Part shown: positions 20,508 through 30,952 of the stretch, piece by piece | Layout: the number at the start of each line of letters is the position of its first letter | Position numbering within the stretch: position 1 is the stretch's first letter | NCBI GenBank assembly: GCA_963281255.1 | Contig: OY725498.1 | Coordinates: 3,348,001 to 3,412,000 of the forward strand | Direction of reading: 5' to 3' | From: Aphrocallistes beatrix | Taxonomy: Eukaryota > Porifera > Hexactinellida > Sceptrulophora > Aphrocallistidae | DNA length: 64,000 nt | Notes under the pieces: model-generated | The model's input: only the letters and a program-made list of their open reading frames with translations | What the model was told of the DNA's origin: nothing | The model's database searches: none | Translations under genes and position numbers: made by a program

Positions 20508-20703
20508 TCACTTTGTTATGACGTCATCAATACGCATCAAAATTTAAAAAATTGACAAATTTCGTTTCGTGCGATATCGATTATAGCAGTAGGGCAGACG
20601 TGTTTAGAGATGTTATATCCCTTATAATTAATCAATGTGACCCCAGGTGCTCACAAAGTGTCCGCCAGCCGAGCAGCGCAAGCAAGCGAAGCGCGCTTGT
20701 AAT
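20508..20703 (+). repeat. ~490-bp repeat, 3' part
   Basis: Starts in the body (CATCACTTTGTTATGACGTC) and ends with the GC-rich tail at AAGCGCGCTTGTAATTATAT. A short (TA)-rich linker with a MITE follows, then the head of another copy in the same orientation. Confidence 0.8.
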
Positions 20704-20713
20704 TATATATGTA

Positions 20714-20947
20714 CAGGGTGTAACATTAGTGTTGCCACCTTTGAATACTAGCTCAAATTAATAGGTGAACAAAAATTTGATAATGGGGAAAGGAAAAGTG
20801 TATTTCGCAATTGGTGTGATGTCACAAAATAAAGTAATGCGTGATAGCTAATGACAGGCTAAGAGTTTTGTATTTGATTACTATGGTTTGATATCAATCA
20901 AGCATAATGATGAATAACTAGGGTGAAAACACTGTTGTTACACTCTG
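20714..20947. mobile_element. MITE with TA flanks, 234 bp
   Basis: CAGGGTGTAACATTAGTGTTG at the left pairs with AACACTGTTGTTACACTCTG at the right; TA on both sides. It sits in the linker between two head-to-tail ~490-bp repeats. Confidence 0.75.
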
Positions 20948-21259
20948 TATATGTAAATATCTGTAACGAATTGATTAAAGAAACTGCCAGGAACAGAAAG
21001 CTGAATTTTGCCATAATAAATTCTGACCTCAGACAAAAATGTCTACCCATCATGGAATTACTATGTAACTGACGAACTTTTTTATAATTAGAAATTCTGT
21101 TTTTCCACCAGCCATTTAGATGGCAGAAATTTTAATAGAATGTATCATAGCCTACTGTATATAAGGCCTCACAGTAACTTGCGGATTTGGAACTAGGGAT
21201 GCGGTTGAAGATGGTTGAGCTAATACATGAGCTGCCTTAATCATTAACAAAGCACAATA

Positions 21260-22556
21260 CGTAGGGCACTCGAAAAGTTTTGACGTTTGCTATGAAACCA
21301 TTAATCTAGAAGAAAGATTTATGGTTAATTCGTTTCATTTTGCGGTTATTAGTATACACTGAAAATTTCATTCATTTATCTTTCATACTTCCAGAAATAT
21401 TTTACTTGTTAGTCTGCATGGCTTCTAACTTGCTTACATCATCCTCATATTTCACAAGACGTGATTTTCGTGCAATGATTTTGATTTTATTCAAAATGAT
21501 AAAGACGAGGCAGGAGATCCATGAAACTTCACAGGAACATTTCCCAGATGTTGCTCCTTCTTTGAGTACAGTTGAGTGATGGTACAGAGAATTTACTCAT
21601 GGGAACTTCGTTCTAGAGGATGCTCCTCGTGCAGGGAGACCGAGTGTTTTCCACAATGAACAAAATGTGGATCAAGTACTGGAACTAGTAATCCAGGATT
21701 CTCATGTTACATATGCTCAGATAGAGCATGAAACTGGCCTCTCATCGGGTACTATTAATGTCATTATACAGAAAGAACTTTGTCTACGAAAGTTGTGTGC
21801 CCGCTGGATCCCCCATTCTTTGACTTTAGAGCAAAAATCGGTCCGAGTTGACTTTTGCAAAATTATGCTCAAAAGATTTGATAATGGAACTTCAAGGGCT
21901 GTTTCGGATATTCTTACAGGGGATGAAACATGGATATACAATTATGATCCGGAAACAAAACAACAATCGAAGGAGTGGGTGGAAGAAGATGCACCACCTC
22001 CAACAAAAGTAGGAAGGGTGAAATCTGTAGGGAAGCAAATGTGGCCAATTTTTTTTAGATCCAGTGGGTTTGTAGCAGCTGTGGCGCTTGAGGATAGAAA
22101 AACAGTTACTGCCGATTGGTACACCACAGTATGCCTCCCCAAAGTCATCACAGAAATAAATTCACAGCGTGAAAAGACGGGTGTCAGGGGAATTTTGCTC
22201 CATTATGATAACGCATCATCGTACACCGCACTCAGAAAGTTTTTGGAAGATTCTGGACTTAGAACACTGCACCATCCTCCCTACAGTCCAGACCTAGCCA
22301 CTTGCGACTTCTGGCTGTTCCCTACGATAAAGAATGAGTTGCGTGGAAAGAGATTTTCATCGAATGAGGAGCTGGCGGGGGCACTTTTCGAGGTGATCGA
22401 AACCATACCCAAAGATGAGTGGAAAATGTGTTTTCAGAAGTGGTTTAGTAGAATGAAAAATGTATAGAGTCTCATGGAGAGTATTTTGAAAAAATGTAAT
22501 ATAAATCTTCATACTAACTCTTTGATATGTAGGTGAACGTCAAAACTTTTCGAGTG
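21260..22556 (+). mobile_element. mariner element 1
   Basis: Inserted at TA in an arm of F1 (the intact arm in other copies reads CACAATAGAGCTTAGG). The ends share CACTCGAAAAGTTTTGACGT in inverted orientation; the left end has seven extra bases (CGTAGGG) lacking at the right, so the right end is probably trimmed. It contains one transposase gene. Confidence 0.85.
21418..22467 (+). pseudogene. mariner transposase with one premature stop
   Basis: The reading starts M-A-S-N-L-L, shows the helix-turn-helix region (E-I-H-E-T, A-P-S-L-S-T-V-E), meets a TGA at 21,577 where the family has a W-x-R-E-F block, then stays open for 266 codons. Catalytic blocks: G-D-E-T-W-I-Y-N-Y-D-P, H-Y-D-N-A-S-S, and Y-S-P-D-L-A-T-C-D-F-W-L-F-P. 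The spacing between the second and third Asp counts to 32 residues, two fewer than the 34 of classic mariner. The family cuts and pastes DNA at TA sites. The stop makes this copy inactive unless read through. Confidence 0.85.
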
Positions 22557-23550
22557 TAGAGCTTAGGAATGTATTAACAGCATATATAAATATGGTGTCT
22601 AAGTACCCATATCCGTTGTTAAAATTTAGATTAGTCATCATATTGTTGCGCAATAGGCAACATTTGTGACAAATTTGGTGATTTTCAGAGGCCGTTTAGG
22701 GGCACTTCTAAGTGTTTTACTAAAATATTTTTCGCATAGAACTGAGATGTGAATGGGTTAATACGAATTTCATGGAATGTTGCTACATTCCAGTGTTGCT
22801 ATGGAAACGTGTTTTGGTCAGTTGGGATCATATCTTGAAAGCCGCAAAAGCTAGACATTCAATTGTAATTCCATTTGATAGCCAATATACTATTTCCTAT
22901 TAAGTGATAATATAATCTATTTGTCTAAATTCAATGGTTTACGAGTTAACAGACAATTTATCACATTGGTCACATTTGGTAATTTGCCGACTATCTCGTA
23001 AACCATTGAATTTAGACAAATAGATTATATTATCACTTAATAGGAAATAGTATATTGGCCATCAAATGGAATTACATTTGAATGTCTAGCTTTTGCGGTT
23101 TTCAAGATATGATCCCAACTGAACAAAACACGTTTCCATAGCAACACTGGAATGTAGCAACATTTCATGAAAAAATTTCAAATTTTTCGTATTAACTCAT
23201 TCACATCTCAGTTCTATGCGAAAAATATTATAATAAAAACACTTAGAAGTGCCCCTAAACGGCCTCTGAAAATCACCAAATTTGTCACAAATGTTGCCTA
23301 TTGCGCAACAATATGATGACTAATCTAAATTTTAAAACGGATATGGGTACTTAGACACCATATTTATATATGCTGGTAATACATTCCTAAGCTCTATTGT
23401 GCTTTGTTAATGATTTAAGGCAGCTCATGTATTAGCTCAACCATCTTCTACCGCATCCCTAGTCCCAAATTCGCAAGTTACTGTGAGGCCTTATATACAG
23501 TAGGCTATGAATGTGTATATTACAATTCTTCACATGAGACACAACTATCT

Positions 23551-23805
23551 TATATATTAAAACGCTAGGATTTTTTTGTGTTTGTCCGAATAGATTGAAA
23601 AATTGGCAAGTCGTAGAGATATGAAAATTTGCATATAGGCGTCAAATGATATTACTACGATTAAGTTTTAAGATCTAAGTGTAATCTTCACAACTCTGCA
23701 AAAAAAATGGAAAACAATTTTTAACACCTTTCCAAAATACTTCACGACTTCACTCTCACAATAGAAATCATTGTAATACACTACAATAAATTGCCATTGT
23801 TATTA
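23551..23805. other. AT-rich stretch with Helitron-like start word
   Basis: TCTTATATATTAAAACGCTAGG at about 23,548 resembles the start of small non-autonomous Helitrons, but no matching hairpin-CTRR end was fixed. Confidence 0.25.
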
Positions 23806-24115
23806 CAGTACACCCTCGCTAATCCGAACAGCTCTGTGCCAATGAGCTAAAAAATCGTTCGGATCAGTGAAACACTAATTCAATGGGGTATTAACTATAA
23901 AAAATTTGAATTGTTAGAATATTAGGATCATATTTTGTTATAATTACTTCTTTAATGAGGTTTATCAATCTTATTGAAGTGTATAATATTATAAACGTTG
24001 ATTTATAGCATAGAGGCGAAAAATATTATATTTCGGGTGTTCGGATTGTAAGAATGAAGTGTTCGGATTGGCGAGGGTTCGGACTAGCGAGGTTCGGATA
24101 CGCGAGGGTGTACTG
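23806..24115. mobile_element. pogo-like MITE, 310 bp
   Basis: CAGTACACCCTCGCTAATCC pairs with GGATACGCGAGGGTGTACTG at the right end, with TA on both sides. Extra GTTCGGATT words lie near the right end. Confidence 0.85.
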
Positions 24116-24244
24116 TAATACTTTAAAGCCACAACTTATGTTTGATTTTATAAATCTATTATAGTGTATAGCAATAAAAAAGATTATTTGCATATTTTCA
24201 CACCTTTATTATACATATTTTCACACCATTTGATGAATTTTGAA

Positions 24245-24563
24245 AAATATGCAAGAGACTAGATTCCCACGGGTGACATGTGGTTTGCAGGAGTGTAGAT
24301 TTCTAATATCATATTTTCAGATCTATGATAAATTATTTGTTTACTTTTGTTTACATTAGATACATAAAGTAAAGAAATCTCAAAAATATACTAGAAACTT
24401 GCTTTCAACGGTTGACATGGGGTTTTCAGGGGTATAGATTTCGAATATCATATTTTAAAATCAATATGATATATTTTAAGATCTATATGATAAATTTTTT
24501 GTTTACTTTTGCTAACATTAGGTACATAAGTAAACAAATCTCGAATATATGCTAGAAACTAGC
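24245..24563. repeat. ~160-bp tandem duplication
   Basis: Two consecutive diverged copies of a block running from CTAGATTCCCACGGGTGACATG through TTGTTTACTTTTG and AAATCTCAAAAATAT. The second copy starts near 24,398 with CTAGAAACTTGC. No gene is present. Confidence 0.7.
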
Positions 24564-24564
24564 T

Positions 24565-24870
24565 TAGGGCGACTCTGCGGACACGCGTGTCTGCAAGCCG
24601 CGCAGCATAGGCATGCGAAGCGCGCTTGTGATCAATAAATGACGACACATCACTCTGTTATGAAGTCATCATCATGCATCAAGAATTGAAAAATGAACCA
24701 ATTTTGTGACATTTCGAGCAATATCGATTTTAACAGTAAGACAGACACATTTTTAGTTGTTAACTCCCTTATAATTAATCAATGTAATCCCAGGCCCCCG
24801 AAGGGCATCTCCAGCGGAGACAAAGTGTCCTCCCGCCGCGTAGCTCAAGTAAGCGAAGCGCGTTTGTATT
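24565..24870 (+). repeat. ~490-bp repeat, two tail copies
   Basis: A stray GC tail (GCGGACACGCGTGTCTGC, then GCGAAGCGCGCTTGTG) ends at about 24,630. It is followed by the 3' half of another copy ending at AGCGCGTTTGTATTCG near 24,870, in the same orientation. Confidence 0.75.
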
Positions 24871-25085
24871 CGAGCAAATTTGAATGTTTAACTGCTGTAC
24901 TGTAGATATAGACTCAATTGCTGAAAATACAATTTCTCCAGCAATCCTGTAATGTAATAACAATCGATGGAAAATTTTAGTTTTAGTTTTTGTATTAACT
25001 GGTCCAGAACTTGGTTCTGTACAAATACGTTAATCCTTAGTAGTAAAACTCGATTAATGTATATTCATTTATTTAATCATATATA

Positions 25086-25466
25086 CAGTCGATTCCGCTT
25101 AATAGGGCCACATCGGCGAGAGGACATTTTGGCCCGATTAAGCGGAGAACCCTATTAACCGAAAATATTTTGTATTAGCTTCTATGTGTGAGAGCTATTC
25201 TGGTCCTACCAAAAGTGGCCCGATTAAGCGGCTGACACGATTAAACAGTGGCCCTATTAAGCGGAGTCAACTGTATATACAGTCGACTCCGCTTAATAGG
25301 GCCACATCGGTCAGAGGACATTTTGACCCGATTAAGCGGAGAATCCTATTAACCGAAAATATTTTGTATTAGCTTCTATGTGTGAGAGCTATTCCGGTCC
25401 TGCCAAAAGTGGCCCGATTAAGCGGTTGACCCGATTAAACAGTGGCCTTATTAAGCGGAGTCGACT
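25086..25466. mobile_element. Two pogo-like MITEs in tandem
   Basis: Copies at 25,086-25,273 and 25,280-25,466 each have complete inverted ends (CAGTCGACTCCGCTTAATAG type) and lie in the same orientation, separated only by TATATA. They are the family of 2,629-2,816. The arrangement suggests insertion into a TA right beside an earlier copy. Confidence 0.85.
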
Positions 25467-25472
25467 GTATAT

Positions 25473-25950
25473 AACAAGCGTGCTTCGCTTGCTTGGGCTG
25501 CGCGGCAGGTGGACAAATTATGTCCGCCGGAGGCGCCCTTGGGCGCCTGTGGTAACCTTATAACATCTCTAAATACGTCTGCCCTACTGTTATAATCGAT
25601 ATCGCACGTAAAATCACCAAATTTATCAAATTTTAAAATTTTGATGAGTTTTGATGACGTCATAACAAAGTGATGAGTGATCATTTTTTGATTATAGTTG
25701 CATCATATGTGAGGTATGTTAGTATACAGATTCTAATAAAATTTCAATCTTCTATCTCCTATAATGGCTGAGTTATGCTCGAATAACTGTATTGCTTAAC
25801 TTTTAAAAATGTGACAATGACGTCATTATTCCATGATGAGTCGATATTTTGCTCTGAGCTCAGAACTTAGTGGAGCCATAGCTAAAAGACTCCTACATGG
25901 CAAAAATCAGCTTTTTGTGTCTGGCAGTTTCTTCAATCAATTCGTTACAG
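25473..25950 (-). repeat. ~490-bp repeat, full copy
   Basis: Complete minus-strand copy of 478 bp, from the GC tail at 25,473 to the head at 25,950 (AATTCGTTACAG). Both TGACGTCA octamers are present. After a short (TA)-rich linker the tail of a further copy in the same orientation follows at about 25,965-26,010, again head to tail. Confidence 0.85.
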
Positions 25951-26258
25951 AAATACATATATACAACCGCGCTTCGCTTGCTTGCGCTGCGCGGCTGGCG
26001 GACATTTTGTAAGCCTTGAAAGAGGCTATTGCTCCCCTTCCACCCATCTCAGACACGGAAGATGACCCTTAGATTAGTATCCTTCGGATTCATAGCATTT
26101 ATATCATAAGCCACTCATTTATTTATTATTATGTTCCCATATTTTTGATTCTGCGGACGGCAATATAGCCAGAAAGCCTCTAAATGTATGTGCTCATAAC
26201 TATCACTACTATATCTGATCTATCAACTTCTTATATATATATAAATAAATAAATATAT

Positions 26259-26700
26259 ATCGTATTGCTTCGAATAAGCGCCCGGGCGCTTATTTATTTC
26301 GTTCACCCTTTAGACCAGGCGCTTATTCAAACCAGCGCTTATTCAAGCCCCGGCGCTTATTTTTTTCATTCGCTATTTTGACCTGGCGCTCTTTTTTTTG
26401 TTTACTACATTGACTGGCACTTTTATTTTTGCCACAACTGAGAATGTTAGTTCTATTAAAAAAGGATAATGTAATGTTTCAAAAAGCACTTGTATCTATG
26501 CCACTACTGAGAATACTAGTTTGATATGATGTTCAGAGAACTAAAATGCCACGGCGCTTATTCGATCCAAGGCGCTTATTCGAGCCCCGGCGCCAATTCG
26601 AGCCCCGGCGCTTATTTATATCGCTCACCCTTTAGACCCGGTGCTTATTCAAACCGGCGCTCATTCAAGCCCCGGCGCTTATTCAGGGAAATACGGTATA
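26259..26700. mobile_element. MITE of GGCGCTTATTC repeats
   Basis: The ends pair (TATCGTATTGCTTCGAATAA at left, TTATTCAGGGAAATACGGTA at right). The inner ~100 bases on each side are several copies of a GGCGCTTATTCAA-type word. No coding region is present. The superfamily is not assigned. Confidence 0.65.
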
Positions 26701-26702
26701 TA

Positions 26703-27292
26703 CAGGGTGATCCAAAAGTTCTGCAACAAATTTTGCTGAAGTATTATACTTACACATGAGGATATAACATCCGATATTTCGTTTACTTGAAAATTATAAG
26801 GATTATTTCAAATATTTTGCAATCCAATTGCCTCTCTTTCATAATATATTTGCTAAGGTGGATCATAAATGTTTGTGTGTTTAGAAAAAAGAGAAAAATC
26901 AAAAGAAAAAATCTCGAATGCTTGGTACATTCTATGATTATACTTTAACAATTGTTGTTCTTATTGGTGATTCCCGCTCAATAAACCAAAAGAAATAGTC
27001 ATATACTAGTATTTTGAATTAATAACTGACTATAGGAAGATATAAATATATTTAAACAGGAGAAAAAAAGTTTTTTTCGAACTTGCCATTTTTGAGATCA
27101 GATTATTGGAGTCCGGGTATATAATATTTCAAAAATTTGTATAAAAAATATTTTGCGCAATGAATAGTGTTCATTTGTAAACTAGAAGGGTGGTAGATTC
27201 CATAGATGCAAACCGATTTAAAGTTAGACTAAATTATCTTAGTCAAATCAATGAAGTAGAATTTATAGTTGCAGAACTTTTGGATCACCCTG
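26703..27292. mobile_element. mariner-like MITE, 590 bp
   Basis: CAGGGTGATCCAAAAGTTCT at the left pairs with AGAACTTTTGGATCACCCTG at the right, with TA flanks. The interior is AT-rich and non-coding. Confidence 0.85.
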
Positions 27293-27318
<26 letters not shown>

Positions 27319-27323
<5 letters not shown>

Positions 27324-27466
27324 TCGACTCTCGTTAACACGTACACCAAGGGACCACACATTTGTCCAAAATACTTAATATACATAGTGATAACTACGTG
27401 AGAGTATGAAATTGTACTTGTCAAATAGAGAACTCATTATCCATGTTGTATTAACGAGATTCGACT
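27319..27466. mobile_element. pogo-like MITE, 148 bp
   Basis: CAGTCGACTCTCGTTAACAC pairs imperfectly with GTATTAACGAGATTCGACTG; TA follows on the right and a (TA)n run precedes on the left. A related broken element spans the next foldback: pieces near 27,540-27,660 and an end GTATTAACGAGAGTTGACTG at about 28,475. Confidence 0.75.
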
Positions 27467-27667
27467 GTATTTTCATTGAGAAATATCTGTCTAGTATCTA
27501 TCTACGTACATACTATGTACCATATTCAAAGTGCTCGTAGGCACACACCTGTTCGTATTAACCGATGTATTTAGTATTGAAAACGCACTGAAGGGGACCC
27601 ACAAATCGTACTTATTATCCGATATTTCGTCTTATCCGTGTTCGTGTTAACCGGAGTTCGTTTGTAT

Positions 27668-28394
27668 CATAGACTCCTTTAAGTAAGGACTGTAGGCGTT
27701 CAATCTCGGGTCCTGGAACTTGGGTCCATTGTGTATTATTGATATCCCGTAATCCGCTCAAGTTAGACATGGGAGATGTATCATTGTTGAATAGGAAGTC
27801 GTATTTTTAGAGTCCATTGGTCATGATGGCCTACCTCAACTATGTGTGGAATGTGAGTTATGTGGTTTTCACACCTGTTTTTCAGAGATTTAAGATACAT
27901 TTTGGCAATTTTCTGACCTGTTTTAAGCACATTTTAAAGCGTTATTAATGTATGATTTTCGAAGATAATCAAGGTAGGAACGGGTTAATTCGAAATATTT
28001 GGACATTTCAAATGGAATGTTGCTACATTCCAGCGTTGCTATGGAAACGTATGTATACCATTTGAGCCGATATCTTGAAAACCGTTACAGTTAGACATTC
28101 AACTTTGACTATATTTGATAGATAATAGGTTACTTTCTATTGGTTCCGAATACGTTTTATAGCATTAAATCTTAAGGTTTTCGAGATATGGTGCAATATA
28201 TTTTATGAATCATATTTGTAAAATTGCACCATATCTCGAAAACCTTAAGATTTAATGTTATAAAATGTATTAGGAGCTAAAAAAAAAAAGAGAAAAAAAA
28301 AAGAGCGGATTACGGGATATCAATAATACACAATGGACCCAAGTTCCAGGACCCGAGATTGAACGCCTACAGTCCTTACTTAAAGGAGTCTATG
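27668..28394. mobile_element. Foldback element, CATAGACTCC ends
   Basis: The ends CATAGACTCCTTTAAGTAAG and complement enclose long paired arms around a centre near 28,200. GTTTGTAT is duplicated exactly on both flanks (27,660-27,667 and 28,395-28,402), an 8-bp target duplication. It is inserted in a pogo-like MITE. Half copies of this family flank the gypsy element at 57.5-61.3 kb. Confidence 0.85.
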
Positions 28395-28513
28395 GTTTGT
28401 ATATATTTTGCCATAGATTAGGTTGGGGAATCAAAACTTGTACTTCTTATCCGATTGTACTCCTTATCCGTGTTCGTATTAACGAGAGTTGACTGTATAT
28501 GTATGTATATATA

Positions 28514-28990
28514 TCTGTAAAGAATTGATTGAAGAAACTGCCAGGCGCAGAAAGCTAATTTTTGGCATGCGGAAGTCTTTTGGCTATGGCTCCACTAAGT
28601 TCTGAGCTCAGACCAAAATGTCGACTCATCATGGAATTATGACGTCATTGTCACATTTTTAAAAGTTAAGCAATACAGTTATTCGAGCATATCTCAGCTA
28701 TTATAGGAGATAGAAGGCTGAAATTTTAAAAGAATATATATATTAATATACCTAACATATGACCCAACTATTATCAAAAAATGATGACTCATCACTCTGT
28801 TATGACGTCATCATTACGCATCAAAATTTTAAAATTGACAAATTTGATGATTTTTTCGTAATATCGATTATAACAGTAGGACAGAGGTATTTAGAGATGT
28901 TTTCTCCCTTATAATTAATCAATGTGACCCCAGGCGCCCAAAAGGCGCCTCCGGCGGACACTGTCTGCCAACCATCCAGTGCAAGCAAAA
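28514..28990 (+). repeat. ~490-bp repeat, nearly full copy
   Basis: Head CTGTAAAGAATTGATTGAAG, two TGACGTCA octamers, then a degenerate GC tail (GGCGCCCAAAAGGCGCC, then GGCGGACACTGTCTGCC). It ends just upstream of the Helitron coding region. Confidence 0.8.
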
Positions 28991-29167
28991 TGTTTACTAA
29001 TGACCCAATTTAGTTAAGAATTTTAGTACATAAATATTGCCCGCAAGCAATATGTAGTAGTCATAGCGTGACTATTGCTATTCCTATGAGGCCTATTCTA
29101 TTTCAATAATATAAGGGAATAATTTTGAGTGTGTTTTGTCCCAATATTTCTGAATCAAAAATAGAAT

Positions 29168-30615
29168 ATGCCTAAATTGAACAAGCGTGGGCGCCAAACC
29201 CGTAAAAGTGGCACTAAAGCTGAGAGAGCGAGGAAAGTTCGAGACAAAGAAACTCCTCAAGAGCGACTCCTTCGCCAACAACATGACCGTGAACAGAATA
29301 TGCTGCGTTTGAGAGTCCTAACCCCTAAGTCTAAAAGGAGGCGTTTTCAAGAAAAGCGAGATCGCACTCGACTTCACTTGAAAAAAGAGACGCCTACCGG
29401 GAGAAGAGCCAGCCTGAGAGATTTGGTTGAACGGCAGGGTCCACGGTTGAGAGCTGAGACTCCGACGAGGAGAGTCACACGCTGCCTTGATCTGAGTCAG
29501 CTACAGGCTTCCCGCTTCGACAGTGAGACGGAGGACGCTCGCGAAGTTCGTCTCCTAGATCTGCGGGATCGACAGACATCCCGGTATGACAGTGAGATGG
29601 ACGAGGCCCGCCAAGTTCGCCTCCTAGAAATGCGGGATCGTAAGACATCCCGGTATGACAGTGAGACGGACGAGGCTCGCCAAGATCGCCTCCTAGACCT
29701 GCGGGATCACAAGCCTGGAAGATAGCATGTGAAACGGAAGAGCAAGTCAGCTCACGTCAGAAGTACCAGGCTAAGTTGTATGCTAAGAGAGTTAAATCTC
29801 GCATTGTCCATAATTTTGCTAGGTCAATTATTGCCACCGAAGTTCCTGATAGTATTGTCGACGAGCATTCAAGTGGCAGTATGACATACAGCTGCTCCGT
29901 GTGTCAGGCAAAATTCTGGGCGGGTGAGAAGCTCTCAGGTAATACTAAATCCTGTTATAAGTTCTCCTTATGTTGTGGGGAGGGCAAAGTTGTTCTACTT
30001 CCTGTGGCTCCACACCCTGAACTGTTGATGCACCTGCAAACGGCTTCAGACCCGCGGGGAAGAGCGTTTAGAGAACAGATCAGAGCATACAACAACGCTC
30101 TTGCATTCGCTTCTCTTGGAGCGAACCTCGATAAGGGTCTGGCTAATGCTAAGCGGGGAGTGTACACATTTCGTAGACACGGAGTGATGTACCATCGTAT
30201 CGGAAGGTTGATGCCTAATGAAGGCGAGGCACCCACATTCGCTGCATGAGGTTAATCTTTATGTGGCATTTCTTAGACAAGAGGTCGCCAGCAGGGATAT
30301 AGTGCTGTACGCGCGGAAGGGCGGTCTTCAGCACATTAATGATACTCACCGTGCGTACGATACACTGCACTATGTCCTACTATTCCCACTTGGTGAAGAC
30401 GGCTGGCATCTCAACATTCCTTACTCGAAAGGGAGAGGAAATGTCATCGCTATGGAGTATTATGCATACCGACTGATGGTACGGAGCCGCTTGAGTCCTC
30501 TACACCTGAGTGGTAGACTTTTCCATCAGTATGCTGTGGATGTATACGCCAAGATAGAACAGCAGCGCCTGAACTACAACAGGACCAATCAGAAGAAGAT
30601 TCGTGTGGATCTTTA
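29168..30615 (+). pseudogene. Helitron Rep-helicase, N-terminal part
   Basis: Frames at 29,168-29,725, 29,776-30,249 and 30,218-30,615 join by frameshifts. The first carries three tandem copies of a 24-residue unit of the L-R-D-R-x-T-S-R-Y-D-S-E type, usual at Helitron N-termini. The second has a C-x2-C pair and a long conserved block (H-P-E-L-L, R-E-Q-I-R-A-Y-N-N-A-L-A-F-A-S). The third ends in Y-A-K-I-E-Q-Q-R-L-N-Y and K-K-I-R-V-D-L, the entry to the Helitron Rep domain. There the reading is cut by the gypsy insertion. The HUH nuclease motif that should follow is not found on the far side. Confidence 0.8.
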
Positions 30616-30728
30616 ATTCCGAACTTGATCAAGTACAGGAAAGTGATCAGATAGAAACCTCAATGTTAAGGAGGTCTTCACGTATGAGAAGATTACCACA
30701 ATACCTGAGAGATTACGATTTATCCTAA
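30616..30728 (+). other. Displaced C-terminal tail of gypsy pol
   Basis: In the frame following the Helitron break the sequence reads N-S-E-L-D-Q then R-R-S-S-R-M-R-R-L-P-Q-Y-L-R-D-Y, the Arg-rich ending common in Ty3/gypsy integrases, and stops at TAA 30,726-30,728. A purine tract and LTR follow directly, as expected for the 3' end of pol. It lies upstream of its own gene. Confidence 0.8.
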
Positions 30729-30734
30729 TACATT

Positions 30735-30939
30735 AAGGGGGAGATGTGTAATGAATGTTAATTATAGTACTGTAAATGCGAACATGAAGATTGGAAATTC
30801 TGATTAGTTAATTAGTAGAGTGAGCATCTGGAAATCATTTAAGAGTAATATATATATTGTATCAGTATCGAGATTGGAAGTATGTCTGTATAGAGATTAT
30901 GAAAGATTGATTATTCGTATCTTACAATTGGTAGCAGAG
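30735..30939 (+). promoter_or_regulatory. Gypsy polypurine tract, LTR and tRNA-primer site
   Basis: A purine run AAGGGGGAGA (30,735-30,744) precedes a ~182-bp LTR (30,745-30,926) that starts TGTGTAATG and ends CTTACA, the usual TG...CA limits. Two bases later TGGTAGCAGAG (30,929-30,939) is complementary to the 3' end of initiator-methionine tRNA, a common gypsy primer. The LTR would hold promoter and poly(A) signals. Only one LTR is present in the element. Confidence 0.75.
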
Positions 30940-30952
30940 AGTGGTTGTTCAA

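Larger units (their letters stand above)
21146..23509. mobile_element. Foldback element F1, CATAG ends, split by a mariner
   Basis: Without the mariner this is a palindrome of about 1.07 kb: the arms pair almost throughout around a centre near 22,965. The ends are CATAGCCTACTGTATATAAG and its complement. The flanks AATGTAT (21,139-21,145) and AATGTGT (23,510-23,516) are a 7-bp target duplication with one change. No coding capacity of its own. The ends match those of the P-type element at 8.9-10.9 kb. Confidence 0.85.
20960..23550 (+). repeat. ~490-bp repeat, 5' part, split by foldback element
   Basis: The head CTGTAACGAATTGATTAAAG and body run to 21,145; the repeat resumes at 23,510 (AATGTGTATATTACAATTC then ACACAACTATC) on the far side of the foldback element, and ends near 23,550 without its GC tail. 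Confidence 0.7.

Noticed and set aside
23548-24640. A small non-autonomous Helitron
   Set aside because: A start-like word exists, but no hairpin plus CTRR end or AT insertion site could be fixed, and a MITE and tandem duplication fill the interval.
27293-27318. (TA)n run as a promoter
   Set aside because: A simple repeat between two MITEs that target TA; no start site or gene follows.
29955-30236. Minus-strand open frame of 93 codons
   Set aside because: It is the antisense shadow of the Helitron N-terminal coding region.
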